Assembly: GCA_037178855.1 (NCBI GenBank)
Contig: JASJZC010000006.1
Coordinates: 248,001 to 312,000 of the forward strand
Length of the DNA: 64,000 nt
DNA from: Oscheius sp. JU75
Taxonomy: Eukaryota > Nematoda > Chromadorea > Rhabditida > Rhabditidae
Direction of reading: 5' to 3'
Shown: positions 28,055-40,984 of the stretch, piece after piece
How positions within the stretch are numbered: position 1 is the first letter of the stretch
How the letters are laid out: every line of letters starts with the position of its first letter
Translations under genes and position numbers: made by a program
The notes under the pieces: model-generated
Told to the model about the DNA's origin: nothing
The model's input: the letters and a program-made list of their open reading frames with translations, nothing else
The model's database searches: none

Positions 28055-30632
28055 GAAGCCCTAATTGACAATTAGTGTGCACTATTTTGTGCGCACACTA
28101 ATTGTTTGCAAGTCAAGTCAGTTCGGGAGATATCTTCTTTGGGAGAACGTTGCTTCTGTCATGGTTCCTCGATTGGAGGGAATGCGGACAGGTTGAAGTG
28201 AGAGAGAAGGACCAGTACAGGCTGACAGAAGGGAATAGAAACCGGGCAAAAAAGGTATCAGAGGATATAACTGTCTTTGTGCTCCCCAGGGACGATAGCA
28301 ATACTTGGACAGGCAGTTAGGTCTAGAAATCGGAAAAATGGGTTCAAAGAGTGAAAGGGAAGTGGGGTCAAAGAGTGAGAAGTGGGTTTCACTGATTAGA
28401 AATGGTCATTAGCAATCGTTTTTGCTGGGGAAAGGACAAGGTAGATATGCCTCAAGGTGCGCAACAAGTTAGGCTACCGCCCCGAAGGGGCAGGTTGAAG
28501 TGGGAGGAAAGGACCAGTACAGGCTGACAGAAAAAAATAGAAACCAGGTAAAGATCAAAGGAATCAGATTATGACTCTCATTGAGCCCCTCTAGGGGCGA
28601 TAGCATTACTTGAATAGGGAGTTGGGGTGTGTCGAGAGATAGAAAACGGGTTCAAAGGGTGAGAAGAAGATTCAAAAGATAGGAAGTAGGATATAATGGT
28701 AGGGAAGAGGGTTCAAAAGGTAAAAAGTGAGTTTAAAGAGTGGTAGAGGGTGCGAGGGATAGGAAATGGGTTCAAAGGGTGGGAAGCGGGTTTAATTCAA
28801 GGAGATTGGGTTCAAAAAGTGAAAGGGAAATGGGATGGGACGTTTTTCGAGGGGTGGGAAGTGGGTACAAGGGTAAGAGAATCTGTTTATAGAATAAGAA
28901 ATGGGTTCAAAGAATGGGAAGTGACTTGGGATATAGGAAGTGGGTTAGAAGAAAGGTAAGTGGATTCAGTGGTTTTTAACGAATTGGAAGTGGGTTCAAT
29001 GAGCCCCGAAGGGGCGTAGCCTAACTTGTTGCAATTACAACTATCTAGTATAAAATGTCCTCGCGTCTCTGTCTGTCTGAAGCCCTAATTGACAATTAGT
29101 GTGCACTATTTTGTGCGCACACTAATTGTTTGCAAGTCAAGTCAAATCGAGTCAGTTTGGGAGATAGCTTCGTTGGGAGGACGTTGCTCCTGTCACGGCA
29201 CCTTGATTAGATTGAATGCGGACAGGTTGAAGTGGGAGGAAAGGGTCACGACAGTTGGACAGAAGGAAATAGAAATCGGGCAATTTTGAAAGAATTAGAT
29301 TATTACTGGCATTGAGCTCCAAGGGGCGTAGCCTAACTTCGTTGGGAGGACGTTGTTCCTGTCACGGTATCTCGATTGGAGGGAATGCGGACAGGAAAGG
29401 GTCACGACAGAAAGTAGTAGAAATCGAGCAGTTTAGGAAGAATCAGATTATTACTGGCATTGAGCCTCAAGGGGCGTTAGCATTACTTGGACAGGGAGTT
29501 AGGTTGAGGAATGGGAAATGGGTTCAAAAAGTGAAAGGGAAGTGGGTTTGAGGGATAGAAAGTGGGGTCAAAGAGTGGAAAGTGAGTTTCACTTATTAGA
29601 AATGACATCAGCAATCGTTTTTGCTGGGGAAAGGGCAAGGTAGATATGCCTCAAGGGGCCCAACAAGTTAGGCTGCCGCCCCTTCGGTGAGAGAGAAGGA
29701 CCAGTACAGGCTGACAGAAGGGAATAGAAACCGGGCAAAATTCAAAGGTATCAGAGGATATAACTGTATGGGGAAAGGACGAGGTAGAAATGCCTCAAGG
29801 TGCGCAGCAAGTTAGGCTACCGCCCCGAAGGGGCGGCGGCCTAACTTGTCTATTTTAAATTGTCCTCGCGTCTCTGTCTGTCTGTCTGTCTGAAGCCAAT
29901 ATTGCCAATTAGTGTGCACTATTTTGTGCGCACACTAATTGTTTGCAAGTCAAGCCAAATCGAGTCAGTTCGGGAAGTAGCTTCCTTGCGGAAACGTTGC
30001 TCCTGTCACGGTACCCCGATTGGAGGGAAAGGGTCACGACAGTTGGACAGAAGGAAGTAGAAATCGAGCAGTTTTGGAAGAATAAGATTATTACTGAGCC
30101 CCGAAGGGGCGTAGCCTAACTTGTCTAGTTTAAAATGTCCTCGCGTCTCTGTCTGTCTGTCTGTCTGAAGCCAATATTGCCAATTAGTGTGTACTATTTT
30201 GTGCGCACACTAATTGTTGGCAAGTCAAGCTAAATAGAGTCAGATTGGGATAGCTTCGTTGGGGAAACGTCGTTCCTGTCACGGTTCCTCGGTTGGAGGG
30301 AATGCGGACAAATTGAAGTGGGAAGAAAGGGTCACGACAATTGGACAGAAGGAAGTAGAAATCGAGCAGTTTTGGAAGAATCAAATTATTACTGGCATTA
30401 AAACCCAAGAATCAATAGCATTACTTGAACAGGGAGTTAGGTTGAGGAATGGGAAATGGGTTCAAAGAGTGAAAGGGAAGTGGGTTTGAGGGATAGAAAG
30501 TGGGATCAAAGAGTGGAAAGTGAGTTTCACTTATTAGAAATGACATCAGCAATCGTTTTTACTGGGGAAAAGGCAAAATATAACATTACAAGTTAGGCTA
30601 CCGTCCCGAAGGGGCGGCAGCCTAGGTTGTGT
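28001..30632. repeat. array of non-coding repeat units between the ATPases
   Basis: Four unit starts at about 28001, 29045, 29850 and 30124 share CTAGTWTAAAATGTCCTCGCG, then a (GTCT)n run. Next comes a palindromic element with AATTAGTGTGC and GCACACTAATT arms, then GCAAGTCAAG. Later segments recur too (GGACAGGTTGAAGTG, GCTGACAGAAGGGAATAGAA, GCAATCGTTTTTGCTGGGGA). Units are separated by GC-rich hairpins of the form GCCCCGAAGGGGC flanked by inverted AAGTTAGGC/GCCTAACTT. Between hairpins are degenerate ~18-nt repeats like AAGTGGGTTCAAAGAGTG. Unit lengths shrink left to right (about 1045, 805, 275 nt, then a last ~510 nt unit). No protein reading frame is shared by the units. Could be a tandemly duplicated mobile element or a non-coding RNA cluster. 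Confidence 0.8.
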
Positions 30633-31079
30633 AAAAGAAACTTTTGTTACTGTAACCCAGGGCGAGTATCTTGCAATTAAGAGAAGCTAGACAGTTTGAA
30701 ACAGCACCAGTCGGCTTTGCCGCCTCGCGTTCGATTTTAGGCCTTGCGAACTGGAAAGCTTATGAATCTGTTGTAGATCAGGGCCAGCGAGACATTTAGA
30801 AGACGTTATCTCTTTCAGAATTAAGCAATGGCAGCAGGGCAGGGAGAAAAGAAAGACTGATATGTCTACGGATACTATCAGCTGCTCAATGTATCCTGCC
30901 GGCTGTCAAAACTTCAGTTAAAAAAGAATAAAGACCATTATGACGAGTTGTAAGAAGGGCGAGATAACTGTGTGTAAAACTTTTCCGTCAGTGGCAGCTT
31001 ATATGTCGCTGTTAGAGAGAGAAGGATCTCTCATCTCTGCGTGATAATAAGATCGGCCCCGTTTTTTACCCGTACCCCT

Positions 31080-31490
31080 TTCCCCGGTTGCATTCACCCT
31101 AGTGGGCGGCCCTACCCCGAGGGTAGGGACTTAGACAAGTCACCCGAGTGGCAGTCTCCGGTAACTTGCCCGACCTAAGCCGTAAGCCAGTGCACAAGAG
31201 CCAAGTTCGAGAGAACCTGGGGGCAGCCAGTTGGAGCCCGAACCCGGAACTCCTGAGCAGTGTGACCTGGCTTTTCCTGGCGACTATATACCCCGATGTA
31301 GCGCGAGCAAAGAGACAGTACGGGTGGGACAGATGCGTTACAAAAGATTTTTTGGCGAGCGCGATAGTGGGCTGATGAGGTGACCTGACGGGTTAGCAAT
31401 ATTCTGCACAGTTGTAGAACGAATTGAGATCTCCAACTTTGGAGAACATCACATTTGTCAAAAAAAAAACGCTTGAGCCCGAAAAATAAA
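31080..31490 (+). repeat. dispersed repeat family D, copy 1
   Basis: Shares several phrases in the same order with 49400-49735: GCTGATGAGGTGACC versus CCTGATGCGATGACC, GTTGTAGAACGAAT versus GTTGTAGAGCAAAT, and GGAGAACATCACATTT versus GCAGAACATTACATTT. It also contains short hairpins (CTACCCCGAGGGTAG). No protein is recognised. Confidence 0.6.
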
Positions 31491-31796
31491 TACCAATTCA
31501 GGATCTTTTAAAGAACGTGAACCTCATAATTGAGCAACTTCTTTTCCGATTTCCCAAGGTCGTCAGTCGATCTCAATCTCTCTCTCTCTGTTTCTATCTC
31601 GATTCTTCCGCCCACAACCTCCTCGTCACGCATAATCTCTTCCTATTCATAACGGGTCCAAAATCTCAAGACGTCAACAGTCGCCACAGTTCACTTTCTG
31701 CCTTCCTCTGTTACTCCTAAAAGAGATTAAAGTGGGGAGTATATTTACGCCCTCCCGACGGAATGAACCATTCTCGTCTTCTCCAAGCCATCTGCC

Positions 31797-34700
31797 ATGG
31801 GTACAATATCATCAGTTTTTGGGAAAAAAACTTAGTCTAGGTCTCCTCATGATCCTGCTTCGTTGTCTGAAGAAGAAAAAGAAGGACGATGACAGTCACA
31901 GCCTCGACTCTGTTGCGGTCAACGCGAAGAAGGATCTCGCCCAGTTAGTTGTTACTGTTTTCTTTGAATTACTGTAATGGTGGACGCACTTTTAATTGGA
32001 GGATGATTTCAGTTCCTTTGACGAACATCGAATGAACTTTTCCGAACTGGCCAAGCGATTCAGTCAGTCTCACATCGACGACCAGGATCTGAAGAAGTCG
32101 GCTGGGCTGAGCTCGTCGGTAGCAGAACAGAAACTTTTGGTGAGTCGGGATAACTGTCTCTCTGTTTCCTATCACTCTGACTCTATATCTCTGTCTTCCT
32201 GTCTCTCAGCATCGCCATCCTTTCTTTATCTAGACCGACGGTCGTAATGCCCTGGAACCCCCAAAAGTCATCAGCAATTGGATGCTGTTCGCCCGTCAAT
32301 TCAACAACCTTCTCTGGTTCCTGATGTTTGGAGCAGCTGCACTCTGCTTTGTCTCCTTCTTCTACGACCCTACCCAAGAGATCAATCTCTATGTAGGACT
32401 CTTCATCGTCACGATTGTCTTCCTTATGTGCGTCATGTCTTTTATTGAAGAGAAGAAGGGAATGGAGGTCGATTACTGTCATCTTCATACAAACATATAT
32501 TCTTACAGGTAGTCCGAGCCTTTAGCACCCTCATGCCAACTTCCTGCAACGTGATCCGGAATGGAAAAGAGGACGTTATCAATCCGGAAGAGCTCGTTGT
32601 TGGCGACATTGTGGTGGTCAGGAATGGAAGCCGTGTCCCTGCTGACATTCGGGTCATCAGCTGCGCCAACTTCTATCTGGAAACTTCTTCCTTGACCGGA
32701 GAACCCGAGCCGCTGGAGTATCACTGCAACACGGCTAAGCCGAACGATTCCATCTTCGAGTCCTACAACATCGGATTCAATGGGAGCTTCTGTGTGGACG
32801 GAGAGGGTTACGGAATCGTGATTCGGACAGGAACCAGGACGGTCATTGGACAGATTGCCTCCTTGACCACTGGACAGAAAGAGTCACGATGCAAGTTTGA
32901 GCTGGAGATTGAAAGATTCGTGAGATTCATCACAGTCATGGCCCTGACCATGGCCACTGCTCTATTCGGAGCTGGACTCATTATCACCAAGGGACACGAT
33001 GTGGTCAGACTCTTTGTCACAGGATTCTTGATGGTCGTCATTGCCAATGTTCCTCAAGGTGAGAGAACAGTCTCTGTGTCTCTGTTTCTCTCCTCCCCAC
33101 CCATTTCTTGCAGGTCTCCCAGCCACCGTCACCACCGAACTGACCATCATTGCTCGCCGTATGGCCAGCAAGAACGTCTTCCTGAAGAAACTGGAAAAGA
33201 TTGACAGCATTGGAGCCACGACTCTGATCGCCTCTGACAAGACCGGAACCCTCACAAAGAACTGCATGACCGTCACTGACATCTGGTACAATAACCAATA
33301 TCTGAGCGGTGAGTAAACAGGCTCAGCGGGAGAGAGTCTCGTCACTTTTTCAGCTAGACCGGAGAATACGGGAAGGACGACGAGAAGGAGACGACAGGAT
33401 GTCAAGAGTCCGACGGAATGGTATGAGGCTCCGCTGAGTGACATCCTGAATGTTCTGTGCATCTGTAACAAGGCCCGGTTGGAACAGGCGGAGAAGAAGA
33501 AAATGTTCAGAGAGTAATTAGCCTTCTTGTCTCGTACTATTTCTCTCAGGGATTCCGAACTGGACATGACTGTCAACCGTCTTCCTCCAGCCAAAGAACT
33601 GTCTATCTTGGGAACTCCGTCTGAGGTGGCTCTGCTGAGATATGCAGCCGGAATGGTACCTGTGGAAGAGATCAGAACCAGTTTCAAGGTCGTCTTTGAA
33701 ATTCCGTTCAATTCAGTCAGAAAGTGGATGATGGTCATTGTTAGGAAGAAGTCGAGCAGATATGATGATCAGGAGACGGCTAAGGAGAATGAGGTGAGCG
33801 ACAGAGACAAAGATAGGACAGTCCCATTTTCAGACAGACGGAGTCGAATACACTGTCATGATCAAAGGAGCCCCAGAAGTCCTGATCGAAAACTGCTCTC
33901 ACATTGCCCGAGACAACGAGCTCATCGAGATGACAGACAAGAGACAGGAAGAGTTCCAAGAAGCTTATGAAAACTTCGGTGACGAAGGCTGTCGCGTGAT
34001 TGGAATGGCCTGCAAAAAGTTCCGAGCTCCTGCCAACATTGTCTTTTCCCAGAAAGACGAGAATGTTCCAATGGACGGCTGGACATTCCTGGGAATGTCA
34101 GCCATCATGGATCCGCCAAGAGACACAACAGCTTCTGCAATCACTGCCTGTAAGGAGGCCGGAATCAAGGTTTACATGGTGACCGGAGACCACAAGTCCA
34201 CCGCCACGGCCATAGCCAAACAGATTGGAATGATCGACGCGGAACAGAAGAGTCTGACCTCAAAGGACATGATGACCATCACTCAGAGATCCGAGAATGA
34301 TTGGGCTGTCATCACTGGACCGGAGTTGCCAGCACTGTCAGCTAAACAGTGGGACGGACTGCTACAGCATCGGTACATCGTCTTTGCCAGGTAAGAGAAT
34401 GTCACTGTCAATCTCATCCTTTTCTGACTCCCTTTACTTCAGAACGACGCCAGAACACAAACTGCTCATAGTCACAGAATGTCAGAAGCGTGGAGAGGTG
34501 GTAACAGTCACAGGAGACGGTGTCAACGACTCTCCAGCTCTCAAAAAGGCCGATGTCGGGGTTGCGATGGGGATTGCTGGTTCTGACGTTGCGAAGCAAG
34601 CAGCCGATGTGATTCTCCTAGACGACAACTTTTCCTCAATCGTTCAAGGAATCATGGAAGGCCGTCTCCTGTTCGATAACCTCAGGAAAACCATCGCCTA

Positions 34701-35624
34701 CACAATGACTCACATGTGGCCCGAGCTGGTACCCATCATGCTGAACTTCTTCTGCGGATTCCCTCTCGGACTGACTCCCGTGCAGATCTTGTCTATTGAT
34801 CTGATCACGGACGTCCCTCCGGCTATCTCTCTGGCCTATGAGGGTCCGGAAGAGGATATTATGAACCAACCTCCTAGGAAAGTCACGACACATCTGGTTA
34901 CCAAAGGACTTCTGATGTACTCTTACATGTTCATGTCCATGTTTATCAATATTGGAGGCATTGTGGCTTATCTCTACACCTGGTGGTGAGTTGATTAGAA
35001 CAGACAGAGATACAAATTGGGAGACATAGAGACAGAGACACAGAGCGATAGAGAGACAGAGACAGAAAGAGAGATACAGAGGGATAGAGAGAGACAGTAT
35101 GAGCCAATCATACCTCTCTAGGCACAACGGAGTCTCTCCAACCGAATTGGCCTTTACCTCTGAGACCTACTTCAAGCCCGGAGCTCTGAACTTCACCCGA
35201 TCCGATGGCGTTGTCCTGGATGAGGAGACCCAAGTCTACATGGCAGCTCAAGCCGCTGCCGCCTTCCATATAACCGTCGTCATCAGCCAAGCCTGGCATC
35301 TGTGGATGTGTCTAACCAGGAGAGTGTCTCTCTTCACCCATGGAGTCAATAACATTGTGAGTCTTTTTTGTCTCCCTGCCTCTGTTCCAATTCATTGGAC
35401 TTGATGACTTTCAGGTTGCCGTCTTCGCCGTAATAATCGACGTTCTCTTGATTTTCTTCTTCACCTTCACTCCTGGTGTGAAGTACGTCTTCGGATCTGA
35501 GCCTCCTCCATGGAAAGCCTTTCTTATTCCCCAGGTCGTGGGAATCTTCATGTGGATCTTCAACGAGATCAGAAAGTATATGATCCGGATTGATCATCCA
35601 GCTGTTAAGATTGTTAAATGGTAG
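31797..35624 (+). CDS. non-canonical Na,K-ATPase-like alpha subunit B (1053 aa)
   Basis: Tandem paralog of the 23323 gene in the same orientation. Twelve exons: 31797-31800, 31841-31943, 32013-32139, 32234-32467, 32509-33058, 33114-33308, 33354-33513, 33550-33793, 33834-34390, 34443-34985, 35122-35356, 35415-35624. Motifs: SSLTGEPEPLEY, SDKTGTLT, VTGDHKSTATAIAKQIGM, TGDGVNDSPALKKADVGVAM. It shares the altered ion site of copy A: NVPQGL, YTMTHMWPE, IDLITD, QAWHL, IIDV. The start is again a tiny ATG+G exon, giving MGLLMILLRC and a Lys run. Two introns present in A (24255-24290, 24819-24855) are absent here, and the 34986-35121 intron is absent in A. The C-terminus is AVKIVKW. Whether a beta subunit is needed cannot be told. 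AATAAA at 35679. Confidence 0.9.
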
Positions 35625-35678
35625 TCTACACCCTGAAATTTTCTCTCAAAATATTGTTCATACTTATTTTCAGTTGTC

Positions 35679-35684
35679 AATAAA
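35679..35684 (+). terminator. polyadenylation signal of ATPase B
   Basis: AATAAA 55 nt after the stop codon. Confidence 0.6.
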
Positions 35685-36303
35685 CCTATCTGACTTGTAT
35701 TATATTTGTAGGCTACAGTGTTGCGCCACAGTTGTCAATGATCTCTCTGTCTCTTTGTCTCTCTGTCTCGCAGTCTCTCTGCCTCTCTGTTGATCACCAT
35801 TCCTTGTTTAGAACTCTTATCTGTCTCTCCCTATTTCCGATGTACAAAACAGACAGGGACCTAAATCACAAAATGTGTGTCCTATGTGATCACTTTGTGC
35901 GTTTGGGGCGCTCGTTTGCTGACAAATGTCCCCTGCTTTTGTTGATTTTACGGACCAACAGGAGTGGCGAACATTTCGACATCGGGGGGTGGCTGAAGTT
36001 GATAAAAAAGTGGCACTTGATCTCTTCAGGAGCGCAAGTTTTGAACTCTACTAATTGACTAATATCATGAAGTTTGTCCTTTTTTTTAGTTACAAGGCAT
36101 GATATGGCTTGTGGTGCCAGTCTGTTACACCTTTTCACACCCAAATACCGTTTTTCGGCCTAACCATGTTTTGAAAAGTTGTAGCCCATGTCTAAATCTA
36201 CAAGTTTGCAGAACATCATTTTGCTCCTAAGTCATTTCTTGGACCTGTGCAGAGCAATTTAGTTTTTGTCCCCTGTGTCACCCCGTAGCATCTCACGCCG
36301 GTC

Positions 36304-36570
36304 AATTCCATATATGCCAGGCGCCGTGCCTCCAAGTCAGTTCTCGGGCTCAAGTAATCGTACCAGCGGTACCCTCAGACCATGACCGCTGTAGAACAAG
36401 AAGAGAGTGGTCTAGGGAAAAATGGCGTTATGTCAGGCTAGGGCCCTTTTATCTGCCAGTTGTAGAACGAATTCGGACCAGGATGGTTGTAGAACGAATT
36501 TACCGAAGTAGTTTCGAGAGTGGTCTAGGGAAAGACACTGCTTTTTGCAAGGAAATAGGTGATTTATGTC
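36304..36570 (+). repeat. dispersed repeat family E, copy 1, with internal duplication
   Basis: 36304-36462 matches 61903-62070 in the same orientation along its whole length (shared TCAAGTAATCGTACCAGCGG, GTGGTCTAGGGAAAAATGGC, TATGTCAGGCTAGGGCCCTT). In this copy the phrases GTTGTAGAACGAATT, GAGAGTGGTCTAGGGAAA and TTATGTCAGGCTAGG are repeated a second time up to about 36570. Confidence 0.8.
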
Positions 36571-36951
36571 AGGCTAGGCCTCCTTCCCCTATTTTTTTCT
36601 TCGAGGGTTTAAAAACAAAACATCAGCGTCTAGCTATTGAAACTCTATAGTTTTCTGTATTTGTCTGGAACTCGAACCAAAGTTGGCAAGTTATTGAGAA
36701 TTCTGTTTTTTTTTCTAGAGTAGTTGTGACTAGAAGATGGGGGAGGGGAGAGAGAGGTGAGTTGCGGTAGCTCAATTGGACGGAGGGACAGAGAGACCAA
36801 AGGATACTTGACTACCAAACTCCCATTGCGCAATCTTGCATCATTTGTAGTCTGTCTCCCCGTCTACTATAAGTTCTGTCCCACAGTGCTTTTTGCACAC
36901 TTCTCCCTGCTTCCAGTTCTGTGCTCTTCGCACTTACCGTAATGCAAATAT

Positions 36952-37082
36952 TCAGTTGCAAGACTCCGACTGCAAAGAGGTGATGAAAGTCTTCGGGAGA
37001 TTACGGTACTCTACGAGAGTTGTCAGCATGATGATTACAAAGGACAGGAAGAGTATAAGAGCGGAAGTAGACAGTAGTAGTT
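36952..37082 (-). other. possible terminal exon of a membrane protein
   Basis: On the minus strand a CACAGACAG acceptor opens a frame with a strong hydrophobic helix (STSALILFLSFVIIMLTTL), followed by VEYRNLPKTFITSLQSESCN and a stop. No convincing upstream exon was found. It may be a relic of a receptor gene. Confidence 0.25.
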
Positions 37083-39062
37083 CTGTCTGTGTCTCCTTCT
37101 TTCCCTGTTTCTCTGTCTCTGTCTTTCTGTCAAACTGTGTCTATGTCTCTCAATTTGCTAACTGCAGGGCTTCCCCTAGACAGTCAGAGAATCTGCAAAG
37201 ATTAGGATAGTTGTTCGCTCCAAAAATACACTTTGGCTTATCGAATCGGAGCTAACTGGGTCGAATTGTCATCAAGATGATAGCTTTCACAGTTCAGTGA
37301 TCAGTCTTGTTTTGACCGCAAGAGGGGTGGTCCTAATTTTGATAATGCTCCCGAGCTGATAAACCCCATGCTGGACCCTTTCTCTCCGACCTCGAGATTC
37401 TTTGAACGAAGCGGAAGCCTATGCGAACTTGCACTCTTTTCAATTCCTTCAGTTTTTACTTCCACCCACTGGATTCAATAAAGGCGATTTGATTATCATC
37501 CGGTCAAATGTCTGGTTTTGAACTTACAGAGAGACAAAAGACAGCGGGAAGGTGGGACTGAGAGATGGAGAGGCAGAGATACAGAGACAGATGTCCAACT
37601 CTTTAACCTCGAGAGTATACTATGAGAGCCAGCATCTTTTTAACGCCCCATGTACAGAAAAGAAGTCATAAATACAAGATGAGTTTCGCACCTGTTGACC
37701 GAACAAATTGAATCAGAAGACAGAACTAGACTCTAGCCTCATTCTGTCTCTTGTTCTCCGTACCGTACACACAGTTCTTGTCACTCTCTAGCCAGTCTAC
37801 CCAATCCAGTTCCCATATGCCTCGTCTCATTAGCAGATGTTTTCTTACTCAGTGACATGCTCCCATTACAGGGTCTAATAATTCGCACTTGACTCATACC
37901 CTCCCTCCGTGTCAACTGAGATTTCTTTTTCTTTTCTGAACTATCATGGTGACAATGTCCTGATCTGTGATTTTCTCCTGTTCTGCGTGAACTGTTTCAA
38001 AGAGTCTCTTAAATATTGACACAGTCTACGCATGTTTCTTGTACTTTCCCCCTTCCTCTGTCTCTGTCTGTGTCTCTGTCTCTGTCTCCGAACAAAAAGA
38101 GAAACAGGGGGTGGGCCGTCTGGGTGCGAGCGCAGTGTCAGGGGTAAAACCTGTCCCGTTACTCTCGGGAAGTGAGAGACAGAGAAAGAGCGACGACCAA
38201 ATCGACCGAAATTCTTCTGATTTCCATGGTTTTTCTTCCTTTTCTCGAGCTGCCAGACCACTATCGGTTCTTGGCTGTCTTATCATTTCAGGTGTCATCT
38301 AGGGCTTCCTCTACAGTTTTCGACCCGTTCTTTTCCTCCAAATCAAGTTTAAATTTCTCTCCCGTACCATCTTGGTTCTTTATTTAAAACTGAATGAGAG
38401 ACAGAGACTGGCTGTTCTCTTGGACTTCCGTCTGCGCGGTTGACTAATAATAATCCTTGCATAGCAACCTCTCCCACCCTTTGGCTCGCCTCTGATTCTT
38501 TTCACGGCTTCTTTTAGCGAGGTCAGGTGTGCAGCATTTTTTCACGTGACTATGATTTTGGATATATTTTCAGTAAAATTTTGAGATTCTTTGACATTAT
38601 TCAATTCTTTTTTATAAACGAACTTTGGAGTAATCCTTTGAACTTTACGCTTTTCATTTAACAGCTGACAGAGAGACATGAGATAGAGACATAGGGTAGG
38701 AGAGACAGTGATAGAGAGTCTGAAAGGCAGAGAGATAATATAAACAAATCGTACTTTGTACCTCCAGTTTTCAAACAAATACCAGTTGACTTGAACATAA
38801 CGCCAAACCCGCCCGTGAACACTAATTCATTCTTGTTCCATCACATTCTCACTCTCTCTCACTCCCACTGCCAGTGTTTCCCGACTATGCAAACAGGAGG
38901 GGTAGCTCGATCCATCGTGTTGCTTGTGGGGGTTCATTGTGGCGGCACGAGGTGCCAATAGGTTGATTTTTTGAACCTTTTTTGTTTGGAAGGCTGCTCA
39001 TGCTTTTCTTTCAGGTTTACATAACAATTTGGGCTTCCTGCATATACGTTCATTCAACCTCC

Positions 39063-40895
39063 ATGCCCTTTGAAGACGAGGCCAGCACTTCGGACCTTCC
39101 ATCAATGACGTGAGTTTCTCTGTCTCCCTGCATCTCTATCTCTCTATCTTTCTGTCTCCGTTACTCAACCTCCATCTTTTAGAGACGGCAAGCTATGTGT
39201 CGTCTGTGCTGACAAGAGTGATGGTACCCATTTTGGAATTGAATCCTGCCGGGTACAGTACCATTTTCTTCCCCCAAAATAACTCTCTTTCCAGGCCTGT
39301 GCCGCCTTCTTCCGCCGCTCCATCGTCTCTGGCAAAAAGTACGTCTGTAGACATGGCCCTAATCCATGTGACATCAACAAAAGTGTCCGTTGCATGTGTC
39401 GGAAGTGCCGATTTCAAAAATGCTTCCAGATGGGAATGAGGAGAGATAGTGAGTTGTTAAAAAAAGGTAGTACATGTCTTTTTCAGTGGTCCAAGGCAAA
39501 CGAGACCCAATTATCCCGAAAATGAAGGATCCAGAGCCACTGAGTGCTGTTCCAAGCACATCCAAGGTAAACAGTCTCTCGTGAAAATCGCATTGGTTTC
39601 CGAAAACATTTTTACAATCGAAACCTGGCTTGTTTACATGGTATTATGGGCGCGGAAGATCAGCCCCGCCAAAAACAGTATTGTGGGTCTGAGGAATCAG
39701 GGCATGCTTGCAGGGGAGAGAGAATAGCCTACTTGTAGATTTTCTCTAGGAAATTCACTTAATCCTTTCTTGACACGCCAGGGCTAGTCAATAGACCTTA
39801 GAATCCAGTGGCAGTGACAGACAGTTCCCAAACCGAATTCTTCCAGGATTCTGCCTCCTCCCCGATCTCTCATCTCCAAGTCAGCCCTCTCTTCCGCCCT
39901 GTCAAAGAAGAAGTTCTGGAGGAGCCCAGGCTCCTCCGAAGAATTGTCACAAACTACAAGGAACTCTGTGCCAAGAGACGAGCCACAGAACTGTCCATAG
40001 ACCCGAGCTTCAGCTCTCGGATGAATACGTACGGGCCATTGACCGGTTATGCTTTCGGTGACCACAAGAGAATGCAGCACATTGCTAAAGCTCATCAGCC
40101 GGCACTCTGGGACTTTGTCAACTCGACTTTCGACGAATTCGCCCTGCTTGGTCCGGAAGACAAGTGGGATCTGTTCCAGTCTTTTGTCGTCCTCCTTTGG
40201 GGAATCGACAAAAACTATCAGACGTTCAAGAAAGTAGCAAAGGAAATGTATCAATCCATGTGGGTTGACTCACTCGAACAAAATATTGAAACATTTCCAG
40301 AATAATACTATCGGAGACCATGTATTTTGACAAGAGTCGACTAGAAGAATGGTTCTGTGACATCAAGACAGCTAGAGAGCAGGTGGATGTGCAAAAGGAT
40401 CTGAGAACGTGAGTGGGAGAGACAGAGAGACAAAGAGACAGAGGCAGAGAGACAGAGAGACGGAAACATTTCCAGTGTGATCAACCAGATGATGAGCAAG
40501 CCCCGTCAACGGGTCCTCTACAATATGTGTGATATGCAAATAATGGAAGAGGAATATGCTGCCCTAATGGCCCTAATGCTCTGGAATCAGAGTAAGTATA
40601 TAATATATCTTATTCCAGCCACATTGGAAGTTTAGACTTTGAGAAGAGCAATGAGAACGTGGATCGTCTAGCCAAGGCAATGAGAGAGAAAGTCTTCGAA
40701 GAGCTCCACCTATTCTACCGTTCCAAGCAGATTTCACAGTATGCTCAGAGATTAGGAGAACTGATGGGGCTACATGGGACCGTCCTACTGGAAGTACTGC
40801 GGTTCAGAGAGGACATGGAACTGTTTAATCTTTTAGAGGTCTTCCAGAAAGACGACTTCTTCTACGAAATGATTAGAAACAGTCGTTGCTTTTGA
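39063..40895 (+). CDS. nuclear hormone receptor (430 aa)
   Basis: Ligand-regulated transcription factor of the expanded nematode NHR family. Eight exons, all phases consistent: 39063-39109, 39183-39252, 39295-39448, 39487-39566, 39802-40259, 40301-40408, 40476-40591, 40636-40895. The DNA-binding domain has both zinc fingers: CVVC...CRAC with the P-box-like region CRACAAFFRRS, then CRHGPNPCDINKSVRCMCRKC with FQKCFQMGM. A hinge (GKRDPIIPK) leads to a helical ligand-binding domain (FDEFALLGPEDKWDLFQSFV, YAALMALMLWNQ, ELMGLHGTVLLEVLRF) and a C-terminus FYEMIRNSRCF. It lies tail-to-tail with a paralog 89 nt away. Which C. elegans NHR is closest cannot be told here. Confidence 0.85.
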
Positions 40896-40984
40896 GAAAA
40901 ATGAATATTTTGTACATACTCTTAGTATCTGTTTCTCTGTCATTCTGTCCTTCTAGGTATCTTATAGCTTCATTTACAGAGATC

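Larger units (their letters stand above)
35625..39062. other. mostly gene-less interval between ATPase B and NHR
   Basis: Holds a dispersed repeat (36304-36570) and several CTCTGT/ACAGAG microsatellite tracts. It also has one weak minus-strand exon candidate (36952-37082). Nothing else was supported. Confidence 0.5.

Noticed and set aside
28001-30632. CRISPR-like array or rRNA/SL RNA cluster
   Set aside because: Unit and spacer sizes are irregular and far too long for CRISPR; no 5S, snRNA or spliced-leader sequence recognised.
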